A DNA stretch of 64,000 nt from Diphasiastrum complanatum (taxonomy: Eukaryota; Streptophyta; Lycopodiopsida; Lycopodiales; Lycopodiaceae), in contig CM055100.1 of the NCBI GenBank assembly GCA_029204225.1, forward strand, positions 14,890,123 through 14,954,122, written 5' to 3'. This document shows, piece after piece, positions 24,919-37,051 of the stretch. A program made the translations under genes and the position numbers. The notes under the pieces are model-generated. The model ran no database searches and was not told where the DNA came from. It saw only the letters and a list, made by a program, of their open reading frames with translations. Every line of letters starts with the position of its first letter. Within the stretch, counting starts at the first letter, position 1.

Positions 24919-26515
24919 ATGTCTCATATTGGTAGCTCTTCGTCTTCATCATTTAACGAAGCTAGAGTCATTGACAAGTTCAATGGATCTAACTTCTATA
25001 TCTGGAAGTTAAAACTCTGGATGATGTTGATAGATAGAGATCTTTGGAATGTAGTAGAAGGTTATGACCTGAAACCAAAAGATGGTGATCAAGCAAAGGC
25101 ATGGAAGATCAAATTTCAGAAGGCCTTAGCATGTATCACACTCAATCTGGCTCTCTTTACCTTTTTTTATGAACCTTCAAGTGTAAAAGAAGCATTAGAT
25201 TCTAAAGATTGGGTCTTTAGAATCAAATACAACCAAGACGGTTCGATCAATAAGTTCAAGGCTCGGTTATGTGCTATAGGTTATTCTGAAATCAAAGGTT
25301 TGGATTATCAAGAGTTCTTTGCACCCATGGCAAAAATGACAAAAATAAGAATCTTGATTGCTTTGTCTTCACATTTTAATTGGATGCTTTTCAAATGGAT
25401 GTCTTGAATGGTTATCTTGAAGAATAAGTCTTGATGTCGCAACCCGAGGGCTTCATCAAGCATGGAGAAGAAGACAAGGTTTGCTTGCTAACAAAAAGTT
25501 TGTATGGCAACCTAGATCTTGGCATTCTCGTCTCAATACTCTTCTTTTGTCACTTGGATTAATCTTAAGCTATTATGATCCTTCATTTTACTTTCAGTTT
25601 CATGATGGTGATATTGTAATACTTTTACTTTATGTGAATGGCATAGTATTTTGTGAAGACAATCTCAATCTCATGGATGAAGCTAAGATGACATTGTGCA
25701 GGGAGTTTAAAATGCAAAATCTTTGGCATTGAAGTAGATATAACTTTTAATTATAGTTTCATAAATCAATCCAAGTATGAGACTTCAATTCTTAAAAATT
25801 TCATTATGGATACGTGCAAGAAAGTAGAAACTCCATTAGAGCATCATATAAGAGATCCAATAAGAGGCGATGAAAGATCCTTCAAGGACATCTCACTCAT
25901 AGGCCTCTTGATTTGGCTCACTATCACTAGACCATACATGAGCTATAGTGTCAATATATTGCAATCTCCTTTAGTTCATCATTGGAAGCTAGCCAAAAGA
26001 GTGCCTAGATACATTCCTAGCACACTAGATTTTGGCATCTTGTATAGAGGAGATCACATTAGTTTGATTGTTGTTTAAGATTCTATATTTTGCATGAGAC
26101 AAGATGGATATGAGATCCAAAAGTGCACATGTTTTATTTCTTGGAGAAGTCATTTCATGGCTCACGAAGAAGCAAGACACTATCTCACTATCTTGCATTG
26201 AGGTTGAGTATAAAGTTTTAACATCTACATCAAAGGAGGTTCTTGGTGGAGCTTAAGATGGTCAGATATGAATATTTTTCCCTCATTATCTGTGACAATA
26301 TATCAGCTCAAAGCCTTGTATCAAATCCTATCTTTCATGCTAGGAGCGACGTTATCGAGATTGCTCACCATTTTGTGAGAGAAAAAAATCAACCCAAGGA
26401 AAATAAGTTGGATCGTGTGGTTGATATTATTCCTATACCCTTTCTAAAATCTTCATTCATCAATCTTAGGTCAACTCTTGGAATAATTAGCAAATCTGTG
26501 TTCAAAAACTAGTTA
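24919..26515 (+). mobile_element. Copia with Gag N-terminus fused in frame to RT (integrase lost)
   Basis: A 162-codon frame begins as copia Gag (FNGSNFYIWKLKLWMML, LWNVVEGY). At about residue 95 it passes without a stop into RT (DWVFRIKYNQDGSINKFKARL, GYSEIKGLDYQEFFAPMAKM). The rest of Gag, protease and integrase are absent. Further RT (LYVNGIVFCED, where YVDD has become YVNG) and RNase H pieces follow in broken frames to about 26500 (FHARSDVIEIAHHF). The altered catalytic motif means no RT activity is expected. Confidence 0.8.
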
Positions 26516-26580
26516 GTTTTTTAGGAGTGTAAAAACTGTCAAAATCTAACTAGTTTGGTTCATGCAACAGGGCATCCTTT

Positions 26581-27319
26581 TGTTGGAATTCGATGCTTAG
26601 CCTCAAATCCATTTATTAATGAGCATCCTGAAAAATTTTCAAAACCCAGAAAACATAAGGCTCCAGTTTTTCCAAAAGATCAAAAAATCCAGTATTGGAT
26701 TTTTCTGACCCAATGTCAAGCCTAACAAACAAAGATTTTTCGACCGTGTCGAGTCGAATCGGGTCTGTTTTTTCCGACCTTGACTATATTTTCGATGCAG
26801 TGTAAAATCGATCATTTGTATATTTTTCGATACTTTGTAAAATTTGATATTGTCGGTGACCCAATGACTTTGCGTTGATAATCCCGTCTTTATTGTACTT
26901 GCAATTATAGTTCTGAGGCGGTTGTAATAACTGTAGAAAATATATAAATTTCTGGAGTAGTATATCAAGATAAGTATCTTTATCAAAGAACTTCTTCAGT
27001 AATTCTGATAATCTTTTGATCTTCTATCTAAAACATCTGATAATTGTTTCTATCAATTCATTCAGATAGTTTCATTGCATGTGTTATCACACACAACGAT
27101 CAGAGTTCTCATTCTGTAGCCAGCTGAAGTTTTCACTTTATGCGATTGTACTCCTTGTTTGATATTAATCAGAGTACATTTTTGTCTCCACTCAGTTGTT
27201 GTTCCATTGCACATTTTCGATTCATTTATCTTTTAATATTATGGTGCTAACTATGGCGCTTTTGATCCTATTGCCCACTCGCTCCCAAATTTCGCTCACA
27301 AACCCATTAATTTTTGACA
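26581..27319 (+). mobile_element. 5' LTR of copia element C3 (739 bp, TG...CA)
   Basis: It begins TGTTGGAATTCG and ends TTTTTGACA immediately before the primer site. The first 170 bp or so are repeated at 30264-30432 (for example CCATTTATTAATGAGCA and GACCCAATGTCAAGCC), which identifies the LTR pair. Confidence 0.85.
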
Positions 27320-27330
27320 TGGTATCAGAG
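27320..27330 (+). promoter_or_regulatory. Primer binding site of copia C3
   Basis: TGGTATCAGAG follows the CA end of the 5' LTR directly. Confidence 0.85.
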
Positions 27331-27462
27331 TGGGCAGTTTAGTAATCTGCACATTGTCTACAGATTATCAAGACTTGTCTCTACCAAGTCGTTGTTCTAG
27401 CAAGCGCGCAACCAGCAGTATTTTGAAATCGTTGTATCTACCAACAATCTCACTCAACCAGA

Positions 27463-30263
27463 ATGGATCTACCTACTAGTTTATCTGTCATCAAGAGACT
27501 TGATGGAAGTAACTACCATCTATGGAAGTTCAAAATAAAGACCATACTATTATCCAAGGCACTATGGAACATCGTTGACGACATAGAGGTTAAATCAGAG
27601 GGTGATTCAACCACTATCACCAAATGGAGATTGAAAGATGGCAAGGCATTTGCCTACATCATTCTCAATATCGAAGACACTCAAATCATTCACATAAGTG
27701 TTGCTCAGACTGCCAAGGGTGAATGGAACATCCTAGCAACCCTACATGGTATCAGAGATACCACATCCCAATTATACTTCAGGAAGAAATTCTTCAACAT
27801 AAAGATGTATGAAGCAGAAAGTGTCTCGAGCCATCTCATCACTTTCAAAACCCTTATGGAGCTAGCTCAGTCATTGAAGATTATGATGTTGTTATGACTC
27901 TACTTTCGAGTCTTCTTGAAGCCTATGAAAATTGGGTCCTGGAAATTTTGACCCAGGAGCACCACCTCACTCTTTCAAGAGTAATTTTGATGCTTCTACA
28001 AGAGGAATTCAGAAAATATGCAACCTCTTCAGGCTTAGGGTCGGATCCTCAACTTCTATATTTCAAAAATCAGAAGTTTACATCAAACAAATCTACACAC
28101 TCAGATTATCTTGACAAAAGGAGCAACATGTAGTCTAGGTTGGATTTTCACTCTGGGTCGAATTTTTCCTCAAGGTTGAATTTTGGACCAAGGTCGAATT
28201 TTGAGTGTTCATCATTCCAGCCAAAGCAGAGCCTATTTTGCAGATACTGTAAGAGAAATGGTTAGGGATTGCAGAACTTTAAAATTTAACAAAGAGAAGA
28301 AGAAGCAATTCCAACAACAAGCAAATTATGCTTCAACTAGTTTTTTGATCCAACAACAAAATGAAGATGAAGCAGCCGGAGAAAATCAGGATATCAATTC
28401 TTGGTACCTAGACTCGGGAGCAACTCAACATATGATTCACCACAAGGACTGGTTCAAAGCCTTTCAATCATACACCCACTCTCAAATTGTACAACTTGGT
28501 GACAATTCAAAACATACTATTGAGGGTGAATCAACAATCATGGTCGAATTTCAGAGTGGTGAAGTCAAGTTGCTGACCAATGTTCTCCACATTCCAAATC
28601 TGACCAAGAATCTGCTCTCAGGTAGCAAAATTACAGATTTGGGTCGGAAGGTCAAATTTGACACACAAGGCTGCAGCGTTTTTGACAAATCTCAAAAACT
28701 TTTAGCTTTCAGGAGAAGAAGTGACAATCTTTATAAAATTAGCCACTACAATTCTTCTAATTGTCAAGTTTTCTACACTTTTACTTCTGAATCAACTGAT
28801 GTGCCTTTGCATTTCAGATTAGGCCATCACAATTGTTAAAGTATCCAACAAATGTCCAAACAGAATTTAGTACAAGATCTGCCTTCAACTAGCAAATCTG
28901 ATACTCCATGCAAAAGCTATATAATCAGCAAGCATGCTAGAAGTCCTACAATTTTTGATACAATCCATACATCTAGAAATTTGCTAGATCTTGTACACAT
29001 GGACATTTGTGGCCCTATGCATATTGTTTCCATAGGGGGAGCTGTCTACTTATTGACTTTTAATAATGACTTCCCTCGTGGGACTGCAACTTATTTCTTG
29101 AAGAAAAAATCGGACACCTTCAAATTCTTCAAGTAGTTCAAAGCAGCAAAAAATTCGATCCAGAGAAGAATCAAAGCTCTATGCTCTAATGGAGGGAGAA
29201 CATTTATCTCCACCAAGTTCAAAGTCTATTGCAAGGCCAATAGAATACAACTACAACATACAACCAGCTACTCACCTCAGTCCAATGGTGTAGCTCAAAG
29301 AAAGAATCAGACAACTCATTGCAAGTGCCAAGAGCATGCTAGCCCATGCCTCTCCTCCAAAGAAATTTGGGCAGAAGTTGTTACTACAACAGCCTATCTA
29401 CAAAACCAATCTATTGAAACGGTCCTGAATGACAAGACACCTTATAAGGTGTGGATAGGATCGGAGCCATCACTCACAAATATTAGAGTGTTTGGATGCA
29501 AAGCTTCCAATCAGGTCTTTGTTGATTTACAACAAAATCTGATCCAAGGATCGCACAATCAAAATCTGACCCCATGGTCGATCAGTCAAAATCTGATTCA
29601 AGGGTTACTCTCCAAATCAGAAGGCACACAAGCTCTACAATCTGGACAATCAGCAAACATTCACGAGCAAAAATGTCATTTTTCTGGAAGACCAATTTTT
29701 TTACCACAAAGAAAAAGTTACAGCAAATTCCGACCCAATGGTCGAGACCAGGCAAAATCTGACCCAAGGGTTGAAAATCAGAAAATCGATATTGACTCAG
29801 AAAATAAGCTAGAATCTCAACAGATCAAATCACATTAGAGGGTCAAATTTCAACCAAGAAGGACAAATCGACCGAGACAACCTCCATCCCGGTTTATGGA
29901 TGATCCAGCCTGCTACTTTGTGTAGGAATCAAATACAAATTCTGAGGCAAAGTCAATTACTGATGCTAACCAGTGCGAAGCAACAATGGACACCAAATCT
30001 GCATTGTTAAACGAGAACGATTTCTATACAAACTCGACAGACTCAAATTTTTATTTCAATTTTGTATCAGATTTCTTCACCAACTCCACTCTTTATCTAG
30101 ATAATACTCTACTATTCAGTATCAATATGAATATGATGAATGATCTAAAATGCAAGTTAGCACTAGAGTTCAAAAGGCCTGAGAAAGTTCTAGCCAACTA
30201 TTGTCATGGAGTACAGAAATCAACCCAGCAGAACAAATCTTCAAGATCCACATTAAGGGGGAG
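27463..30263 (+). mobile_element. Copia C3 internal region: gag, protease, integrase; no RT
   Basis: Gag starts at 27463 (LDGSNYHLWKFKIKTILL) and shifts frame at about 27895. The CX2C nucleocapsid knuckle near 28240 is disrupted. The protease DSGATQHM is near 28410, followed by pre-integrase (HFRLGHHNC near 28810), integrase (HMDICGP near 29000) and a QSNGVAQRKN block near 29280. After the SH3-like segment (VFGCKA near 29490) comes a low-complexity stretch with repeated AAATCTGACCCAAGG-like words, then an unrelated-looking frame to 30276. RT and RNase H are absent. A purine tract (AAGGGGGAG, 30255-30263) precedes the 3' LTR. Non-autonomous, broken copy. Confidence 0.85.
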
Positions 30264-30433
30264 TATAAGAATTTGATTCTCAGTCTCAAATCCATTTATT
30301 AATGAGCACCCTGAAAACTTTACAAAACCTAGAAAAGAGAAGGCTCAAATTTTTTCAGAAGATAAAAAAATCTAGTGTCGGATTTTTCTGACCCAATGTC
30401 AAGCCTAACAAATAGAGATTTTTTGACCCTGGA
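30264..30433 (+). mobile_element. 3' LTR of copia C3, truncated
   Basis: It matches about the first 165 bp of the 5' LTR at 26581, then ends abruptly where the gypsy LTR starts at 30434. Confidence 0.8.
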
Positions 30434-31169
30434 TGTTGGAGGGTTTGCGGATCCCAAGGCAACCCTAACCCTAGTTAATAAGTGAGAGGGATTTGGCACC
30501 TTGCGTGTATAAGTCCAACCCGATGATCACATAGTTATTTGATTGATTAGTTATAAGTCAATAAAAAGACTTTAGGCCTTTTTGTGAGACTTTTAATGTC
30601 GTAGGGCCTAAATGTCAAGTTAGTGAATAAAGGTGGGTTTCCCTCCAATTTTGATGGTTCTCACACTTTTTAAATCTGAATAAAAAGAGAGGCAAGACTG
30701 GACCAATAGGATTCAGAGGCCAGGGTCCTCCTCTCTACTATAAGAAGGGACCAACTTGAGTTGCTCCTCATGTTCATTTCCTCATTTCAATAAAGCAGAT
30801 TGGTTCTCTTCAGAAATGGATTGATGAATGTCATTGCTCTTCTTCTTCCCTTCTCCATCTCTCATGCTTTCTTTGGATTTTGCTAATTATTGGATCTGAA
30901 TGTTATTGGAATTTAGTGTTATTATAATTTTTACGAGAGAGAAAGAGAGAGAGAGAGAAAGAGTAAGCTATCTTTGTTGTGGATCGTAGTGTTAATGAGT
31001 AGGGTTAATGGATGTAGAGTTAGATTTAGATCTTTCATTCATGCTGAAATCTGAACTAAACTATCGCTCTCATGGGAAAGAACCTACGCGTGACAACTAA
31101 CTCCATCTCTATGATGCTAGATTGACTAGATCTTGGATTCAGGTTAGGCAAGGAAAGAAACCCACTACA
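30434..31169 (+). mobile_element. 5' LTR of a Ty3-gypsy element (736 bp, TG...CA)
   Basis: It begins TGTTGGAGGG inside the copia LTR and ends CCCACTACA just before the primer site. It contains a short GA run near 30938-30960. No matching 3' LTR was found in the window. Confidence 0.7.
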
Positions 31170-31173
31170 ATTT

Positions 31174-31191
31174 TGGCACCGTTGCCCGGGA
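31174..31191 (+). promoter_or_regulatory. Gypsy primer binding site
   Basis: TGGCACCGTTGCCCGGGA closely resembles the TGGCGCCGTTGCCGGGG-type primer site known from Athila/Tat-lineage plant gypsy elements. Confidence 0.75.
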
Positions 31192-31479
31192 GCTACACCA
31201 ATTTTTCAGTTTGCAGCATGATTGTTGGATTAGGCATCTTGTCGAGGCATGAATATGTTAGATCTGCATTTTAGGGTTAGTTTGGGATTGATTTTGCTTG
31301 ATTTGAGTGGATTTGCTTGTTTGAAATCTAGTCTGATTGTTAAAACAAGGAAAGCTATTCAAATCACCAATCTTAAGATCCATTTGGATCTGAGATATCA
31401 GAGAAAATAACAAAAATCGGTCAAATCTGTCAAATTTGGTCAAAAAGAGGCAAAAAGCGTCATCAGAGCTTAGAACTTT

Positions 31480-32395
31480 GTACCCTCTTTCAACAAACCT
31501 TCGCCGAGTTGCATACACCTTCGGTTTTGATCACAAAACCTTCAGTTTGAAGGGCGAAGATTAATTCCCAGCAGATTTTCAAAAACATCTGAAAAACCAT
31601 AAAAAAAATATCAAAAAATCATCAAAACCCTAAAAATACAGAAAAAGAACCTTCGCTCGATTCACTGTGCACAGGTGTGATTCAGATCTATCTAATGCCA
31701 GGTCGACGAAGAATAATACCAAAAATAAAAAGGGTTTTAGAGAATCAGTTGTCATATTGCCATATTTTTGCCAAAAAAGTCACTTTTTTGCAAAATTACC
31801 AATATTACTCTTGATCCTTCGCCAGAACTTTCGCCGAGTTTCCAAAACATTCTATTTATAGTAAAATACTATTTTTGAGTTCAACGAAGATTCTTCTTGA
31901 TCAGATCATAGAAAATCTTGAATTTTACCCTCTCCAACCATCAAAAACTATATTTTCTTGTGTCAAAAACCTTTGTCTGTTTTTCCATAATTGTGTCTAT
32001 GTCAGATCTTTCACCTGAGAGGTCGGCGAAGGTTATTTCCCAAGAAATCATAAAAAAAAATGTTCAGAGAGTTTTTTTGGTCCAAAATAGCACTATTGAA
32101 CCTTTGCCGAGCCAATCTTCGCCTAGTGAACCTTCGCCAGACCTATTTTAAGTTTCTGATTTTCCAGATCAAGTCTCTGTCAAAATTTGGATCAAATATG
32201 ATATATTTTGAGTTGGATTATGAGAGATTTATCATTTTTTGAGAAGTATCAATTGATCGAATCTCGAAATTTTTTTTATGATATAGAATCAGATTCTTGA
32301 AAAATGAAATAGATCTAGTAGATTTGATCTGAGATAGCTGTGATTAAAAAATCTAGATCCAATCTCATTGTCTACTTAATCTAAATTTGTAAAGA
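31480..32395 (+). mobile_element. Gypsy leader rich in TTCGCC / GGCGAA words
   Basis: The untranslated stretch between primer site and gag carries at least ten AACCTTCGCC-like words in both orientations (for example about 31497, 31646, 31814, 32025 and 32098-32140). The same words occur at 3000-3420. There is no coding potential. Confidence 0.6.
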
Positions 32396-33530
32396 TGGCT
32401 GCCCTTGGAACTGATCTTGGAGGTGCTCCACAGGAAGTCAATCCAATTATTGTTAGAAGAGCACCCCGTTTGGATCTACCCAAATATAATGGATTAACAG
32501 ATCCAGTTAGATTTCTTTAGATCTATGCTGAATCCTGTGAAGTCTATGGTGAGATTTATCCTCAAGATAAACTTAAGCTGTTTCCTATGGCCTTAACAGG
32601 CACAACACAAGATTGGTACTATAACCAAGACGAAACTGAGCGTACAGATTAGGAGTTTGTTAAGCGAGCCCTTATCACACGGTTCAAACCGCGAAAGTTT
32701 ATGGAAGATCCTTTCCTACTTTTAAGTAAAATTAAAATGGGAAAGCGGAAAATGGTTTGAGATTACATTGAACGGGTGAAATGTCTTAGATCTGAATGCA
32801 AACCCAAGCTGATTAACGAAAATGCCATGATTATGTGGTTTTTGTCAGGTCTACCATTAGACGTGAGTTGAAACGCCATAATGAGTATGCACCCTTGCAA
32901 AATGCTATGGACGATGCAATTTGGGAGGAGGATGAAGATTCAGATGAGGAGCCAAATATCAGTATGTTGTCTTATACAACAGGGCAGACTACTACGACAT
33001 GCATCAACGAATGCCAATGCTACTACAAAAATGATGCTCAATGAGTTCAAGAAACTTGGGAAGAACCAGCAAAAAGAGATGGAAAAGTTGTAGTTGCAAT
33101 TTGATGAGAACATTGGAAAATTTCCACGGGGAAGCAAACAAGGAACCTGAAAAGCTTGCAAAGACTTTTCCTACCAAGGAAAATATCTGGTGTTCTATTT
33201 GTATAGGAAATCACACAGTGAACGAGTGTCTTCAATTGAAAAAGTGAATGGAACTCAATGTTTGCCATCTGTGTAATTCACCTGATCATGAGACTACTTT
33301 TTGCAACTTCAACCCTCGGATAATTCAACAACGGTATGCCCAGATGGGATATCGAGAACCACAATATGGAGGTAATCTAATAGTAAAACCGTGACAATCT
33401 GCTCTTGGATACCCGGAACGTTTAGCTTTACTTGCCCCACCAAAGCACTCTGCTCCTCCTGCCAATTTGATGGAACCAGAACCTTACGGAAGTGCTGAGC
33501 AATGGAACTTGTACAAGTCCTTTGGAGAAG
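32395..33530 (+). mobile_element. Ty3-gypsy gag (pseudogene)
   Basis: Frame from ATG 32395: a LPKYNGLTDP-like start of the retrotransposon Gag domain, then TQDWYYNQDETE, LITRFKPRKF and MIMWFLSGLP, interrupted by several TAG and TGA codons. A CX2C zinc-knuckle region follows near 33190-33290 (WCSICIGNHTVNEC, then CHLCNSPDHETTFC). Protease, RT and integrase do not follow. With the LTR and primer site upstream this is the 5' third of a Tat/Athila-like element. Confidence 0.8.
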
Positions 33531-33591
33531 AGGATTGAGGCATTATCTCAAGGAGGCTATGTTATTTTGTGATTTCTATCTCTCTTTCACA

Positions 33592-33622
33592 TCACACACA
33601 AACACACACACACACACACACA

Positions 33623-33682
<60 letters not shown>
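33592..33682. repeat. (CA)n-(CT)n compound microsatellite
   Basis: CACA repeats (about 33595-33625) run directly into CTCT repeats (to about 33682). Confidence 0.95.
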
Positions 33683-33686
<4 letters not shown>

Positions 33687-33759
33687 TTCACCTTCTCTCA
33701 AAAACATGGTATGCTCTTGAAACTGTTATCCATATGTAAGAATGGCTGATCAGTTTTCT

Positions 33760-34290
33760 TGCATGTCATGCCATCAGTGGCCTATTGTCCATGCATGTCA
33801 GATCTAGAGCTTGCATGTCAGATTTGAAGCTTGCATGTCGTAGCATTAGTGGCCTATTGTTCATGCATCTCAGATCTAGAGCTTGCATGTCAGATTTGAA
33901 GCTTGCATGTCATATCATCCGTGGCCTATTGTCCATGCATGTCAAATCTAGAGTTTGCATGTCAGATTTGAAGCTTGCATGTCATAGCATCAGTGGCCTA
34001 TTGTTCATGCATGTCAGATCTAGATCTTGCATGTCAGGTCCAAAGCTTGCATGTCAGATTTGAAGCTTGCATGTCACACCATGCATTGCCAAATGACCAT
34101 GCATGTCACTTCATGACTGTTGCATGTCAAGAATCTATGAACCCTTATGATTGCATGTCAAAAATCTATGAACCCTTATGATTGCATGTCAAGAATCTAT
34201 GAAACCCTTATGATTGTATGTCAAGATTCTAAGATCCATTTGGATTGCATGACAAGAATCTAAGATCCAACATGATTGCATGTCGGAAAG
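33760..34290. repeat. Minisatellite, 72-bp period, plus a 33-bp-type tail
   Basis: The unit containing ATGCATGTCAGATCTAGAGC, a GATTTGAAGCTTGCATGTC word and AGTGGCCTATTGT recurs with equivalent points at 33791, 33863, 33935 and 34007, exactly 72 bp apart. Each unit holds shorter GCATGTCA-spaced sub-repeats of about 22-25 bp. From about 34120 to 34280 a shorter unit follows (GAATCTATGAACCC...GATTGCATGTCAA, about 33 bp). Because 72 is divisible by 3, a 92-codon frame stays open across the array with a 24-residue repeat; I do not consider this a demonstrated gene. Confidence 0.9.
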
Positions 34291-34479
34291 ATTAAGACTT
34301 ATGAAGAAATTTCTATGCTTTTGATAAGCTAGATATGGAATTAAGATCATTGAATATGAACTAAGATTATGTAAGTTTATGTTACTACATTTGAGACTCC
34401 TATTGGAATCCATTGTATATGTAATTGGCATTGGCAATTAGATTTGCATAATGATAAGAAAAAAATCCTTCTGGGGGGG

Positions 34480-35268
34480 GTCCCCATCTTGACCCCTTAG
34501 TGCTTCTGCTGTTGTGTGAATGAATCTATGTGATGCAATGTTTTTCGAGTTTTTGATTTAAAGTCTTATTTGATTTTCATTAAGTTGATTCGAAACTAGC
34601 TTTATGTGAATGAAAAGCCAATTAAATCTTTTGGCCTTAAGAACTTAGGACATGCCTTCACCCTCGAGTTCACAGTCCACGTCTGGTTCTTGATAAGAGA
34701 TAAATACTCTTTATCCATAGCTTCAGGCTGACTGAGTGCCTCTTGGACAAACGTTGGATCTGTCTAGATCTTGTTGCATGCAACCAAACTGTTATGTCCA
34801 TGTCCAGTTTGTGGGATTTGGAATAATTCCTGACATGGATATCCGGTCACTCCAGTGTATGTGGTTATTAGTTATGCCTCGTCATTATGGGCTTGGCCAG
34901 TAAAGTAATTAATAATCATATGAGGGCCCAGACCTATAATTGGACATAGGAGCGCTTGCATGGTGTCTGACTGCTATAATGCAAGAATAGGAGGTCAATT
35001 GCTATTCCAAGTTACATGGGAATCCTAAGAGAAATATTCTCTCCTCATGGGAGAGAATATATACTAGTGGAAACTCGTCCTAATTGGATTTTCTGATCCT
35101 TGTAGCCAGGAGCCTCTCCTCTCTTGCATTCATTAACCATGGCATGGGGGTGAAGTGGTTAGGGTATTGACTAGCCATTTCATGTTGCTTGGGTGGCTTT
35201 GCTCCAAAGGTGTCCTTTTGGTTGCATGCAATAGGATTTAGTCAAATCTTCACTAGGCGATCCTTACA
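34480..35268 (+). mobile_element. LTR-like region ending at a primer site
   Basis: Non-coding DNA that ends TCCTTACA directly before TGGTATTAGAGC at 35270. A line near 35040-35060 (GAGAGAATATATACTAG) could contain the promoter. The left boundary is not resolved. Confidence 0.45.
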
Positions 35269-35269
35269 G

Positions 35270-35282
35270 TGGTATTAGAGCA
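35270..35282 (+). promoter_or_regulatory. Primer binding site, tRNA-Met type variant
   Basis: TGGTATTAGAGCA, a common variant of TGGTATCAGAGC in plant LTR elements. Confidence 0.6.
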
Positions 35283-37051
35283 AGGGTTTGCATCAATCAA
35301 AAGGTGGAGCTTATTGGAACAGTTTCTATGCTGCTCTATAAGGAGATTTGCCAGTAATTAACTGTGGCACTTAATGAAAGAACATTGTCTGGTTGATTTG
35401 TACTATGTATTACTGATACCAAATTGAACCTTTTCCTAGTACAAATTTGGGGCTTTAAGTCTGAACCATATTTGGAAGGGAGGAAAGAGATGAAGCCAGA
35501 GAGGTAGTTGATTAGTTGACCCAGTCGATCAGTTTTGTTGATCTACTTTCAATTCATGAAGTATAATCTATAGCAAATGAGAATAACAATTGGAAATTAA
35601 TTAAGAAGACTGCCTCTAGGAATTTGGATTCCTTTTTCCCAGTGTTAATTAGAATTTCGAGAAATCAAAGATTCTAAGGGAAAAGTGGGTGGCAAGTCAA
35701 ATAATCCATTTATAGAACCATCTTTGTTTTGCAATTAGATTTGGATTTTGCAAGTGATGGCAGATAATGGGTGTTTTATACAAGAATCTAGTTGGATTCT
35801 ATTTGTGGCATTATAGAGTATTTCTTTATAATGACTGAGACAACCAAGAGAAATTCTAACCTGTAAAAGAATTAAGTTTTTTTTTTACCAATTCTGAAAT
35901 AGATATTGTATATCCAGGACAGTATGGTATGCGGTTTTGTTGAGATCCATGTTTTTTTTGGGTTAGTGAACACACTTGAGGCATTTCATCTATACTTGAA
36001 CGATACATTTTCATCTCGTCGATGCTGGGGTACAATGGGGAGTGGTATTCTTTGCGTAACACTTAAGAAGCATATGACTTTTTGGGCAAAACAGATCTAG
36101 ATGCAGAGAATTCTTGGAGGATAAGCTGGTGGTATGGGACATTAGTGATTCCAAAGGGGATTTCTTAAGTGAGAATGATTTGTAGACTGATGGTTAGTAA
36201 TTACTGTAATGGCCATACTAACAGTGAAATCCATTGGTTTTTTGTTTTGGGTATCTTGAAAAATTATGAGATATAGATCGATCCCAAATGGTTTCTCATT
36301 ATTTACAAAATCTGGAAGCCCTGAAATCTATTTCTCTATTATGTTAAGCCTCCACTTTTTATAATTTCTTATATACGAGACAATTGGATTGAGATTCATA
36401 TAATTCCTTCTAGTGTAGAACTTGGTTTTGAAGGACTGATAAAGTTATATGAAATTATACTTCCAAATACGATTTGTGAATATGGCTCAAAATTTATTTG
36501 GTTATTGCTAGACCCAAACGTTGATTTCTATTTGATAGTTGATTATTGAGATGTAATATTTCTATCACTCGGGATAAGATATTCTATGATTTTGAGAAAA
36601 AAAAGTCCGGTATGTAATAGTATAGATACTAATTACCGACTTTATTGAATCTTTGATATCTTATACATTGTCTCTTGAGAACTTTTTAATTGAAATTATG
36701 GAATTTCTTTTAAAGGGGGAGAAGAAAAGATAGGAATAAGATTTTCGATGAATCAGCCAGTTGCATAGATTTTTGAAAAAAAATCCAGTATGTATCCAAA
36801 GGTAGAACTATCCAGTTGAAATAGAGGAACTCTCTAAGTGATTATTTTGAATAATCTGGAACTTGAGGAGTTTTGGGGATGTTGGACTGTGAGATATTCA
36901 TGAATATTGGAAGTAGTGGTAAAGATTAAATCAAAGTTCACTGATTGTTTCCAAGTACCATTTTGTTATGGATTGGAAGATGTTTGTATAAGTTAGCCTA
37001 ATCTTGGTTTGTATACTAAGATCTGTTGTAGGCTGATTGGTTGAAGAAGTT
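35283..37051. other. Non-coding stretch after primer site
   Basis: There is no open frame above 70 codons and no recognised domain. It may be the internal region of a non-coding LTR derivative or badly decayed pol. Confidence 0.4.

Noticed and set aside
33760-34290. Possible CRISPR-like repeat array
   Set aside because: Units are contiguous with a 72-bp period and no unique spacers, in a plant genome; it is a minisatellite.
35856-36100. Possible decayed RT between the primer site at 35270 and the inverted-repeat arm
   Set aside because: No convincing motif in any frame; left as unassigned non-coding DNA.
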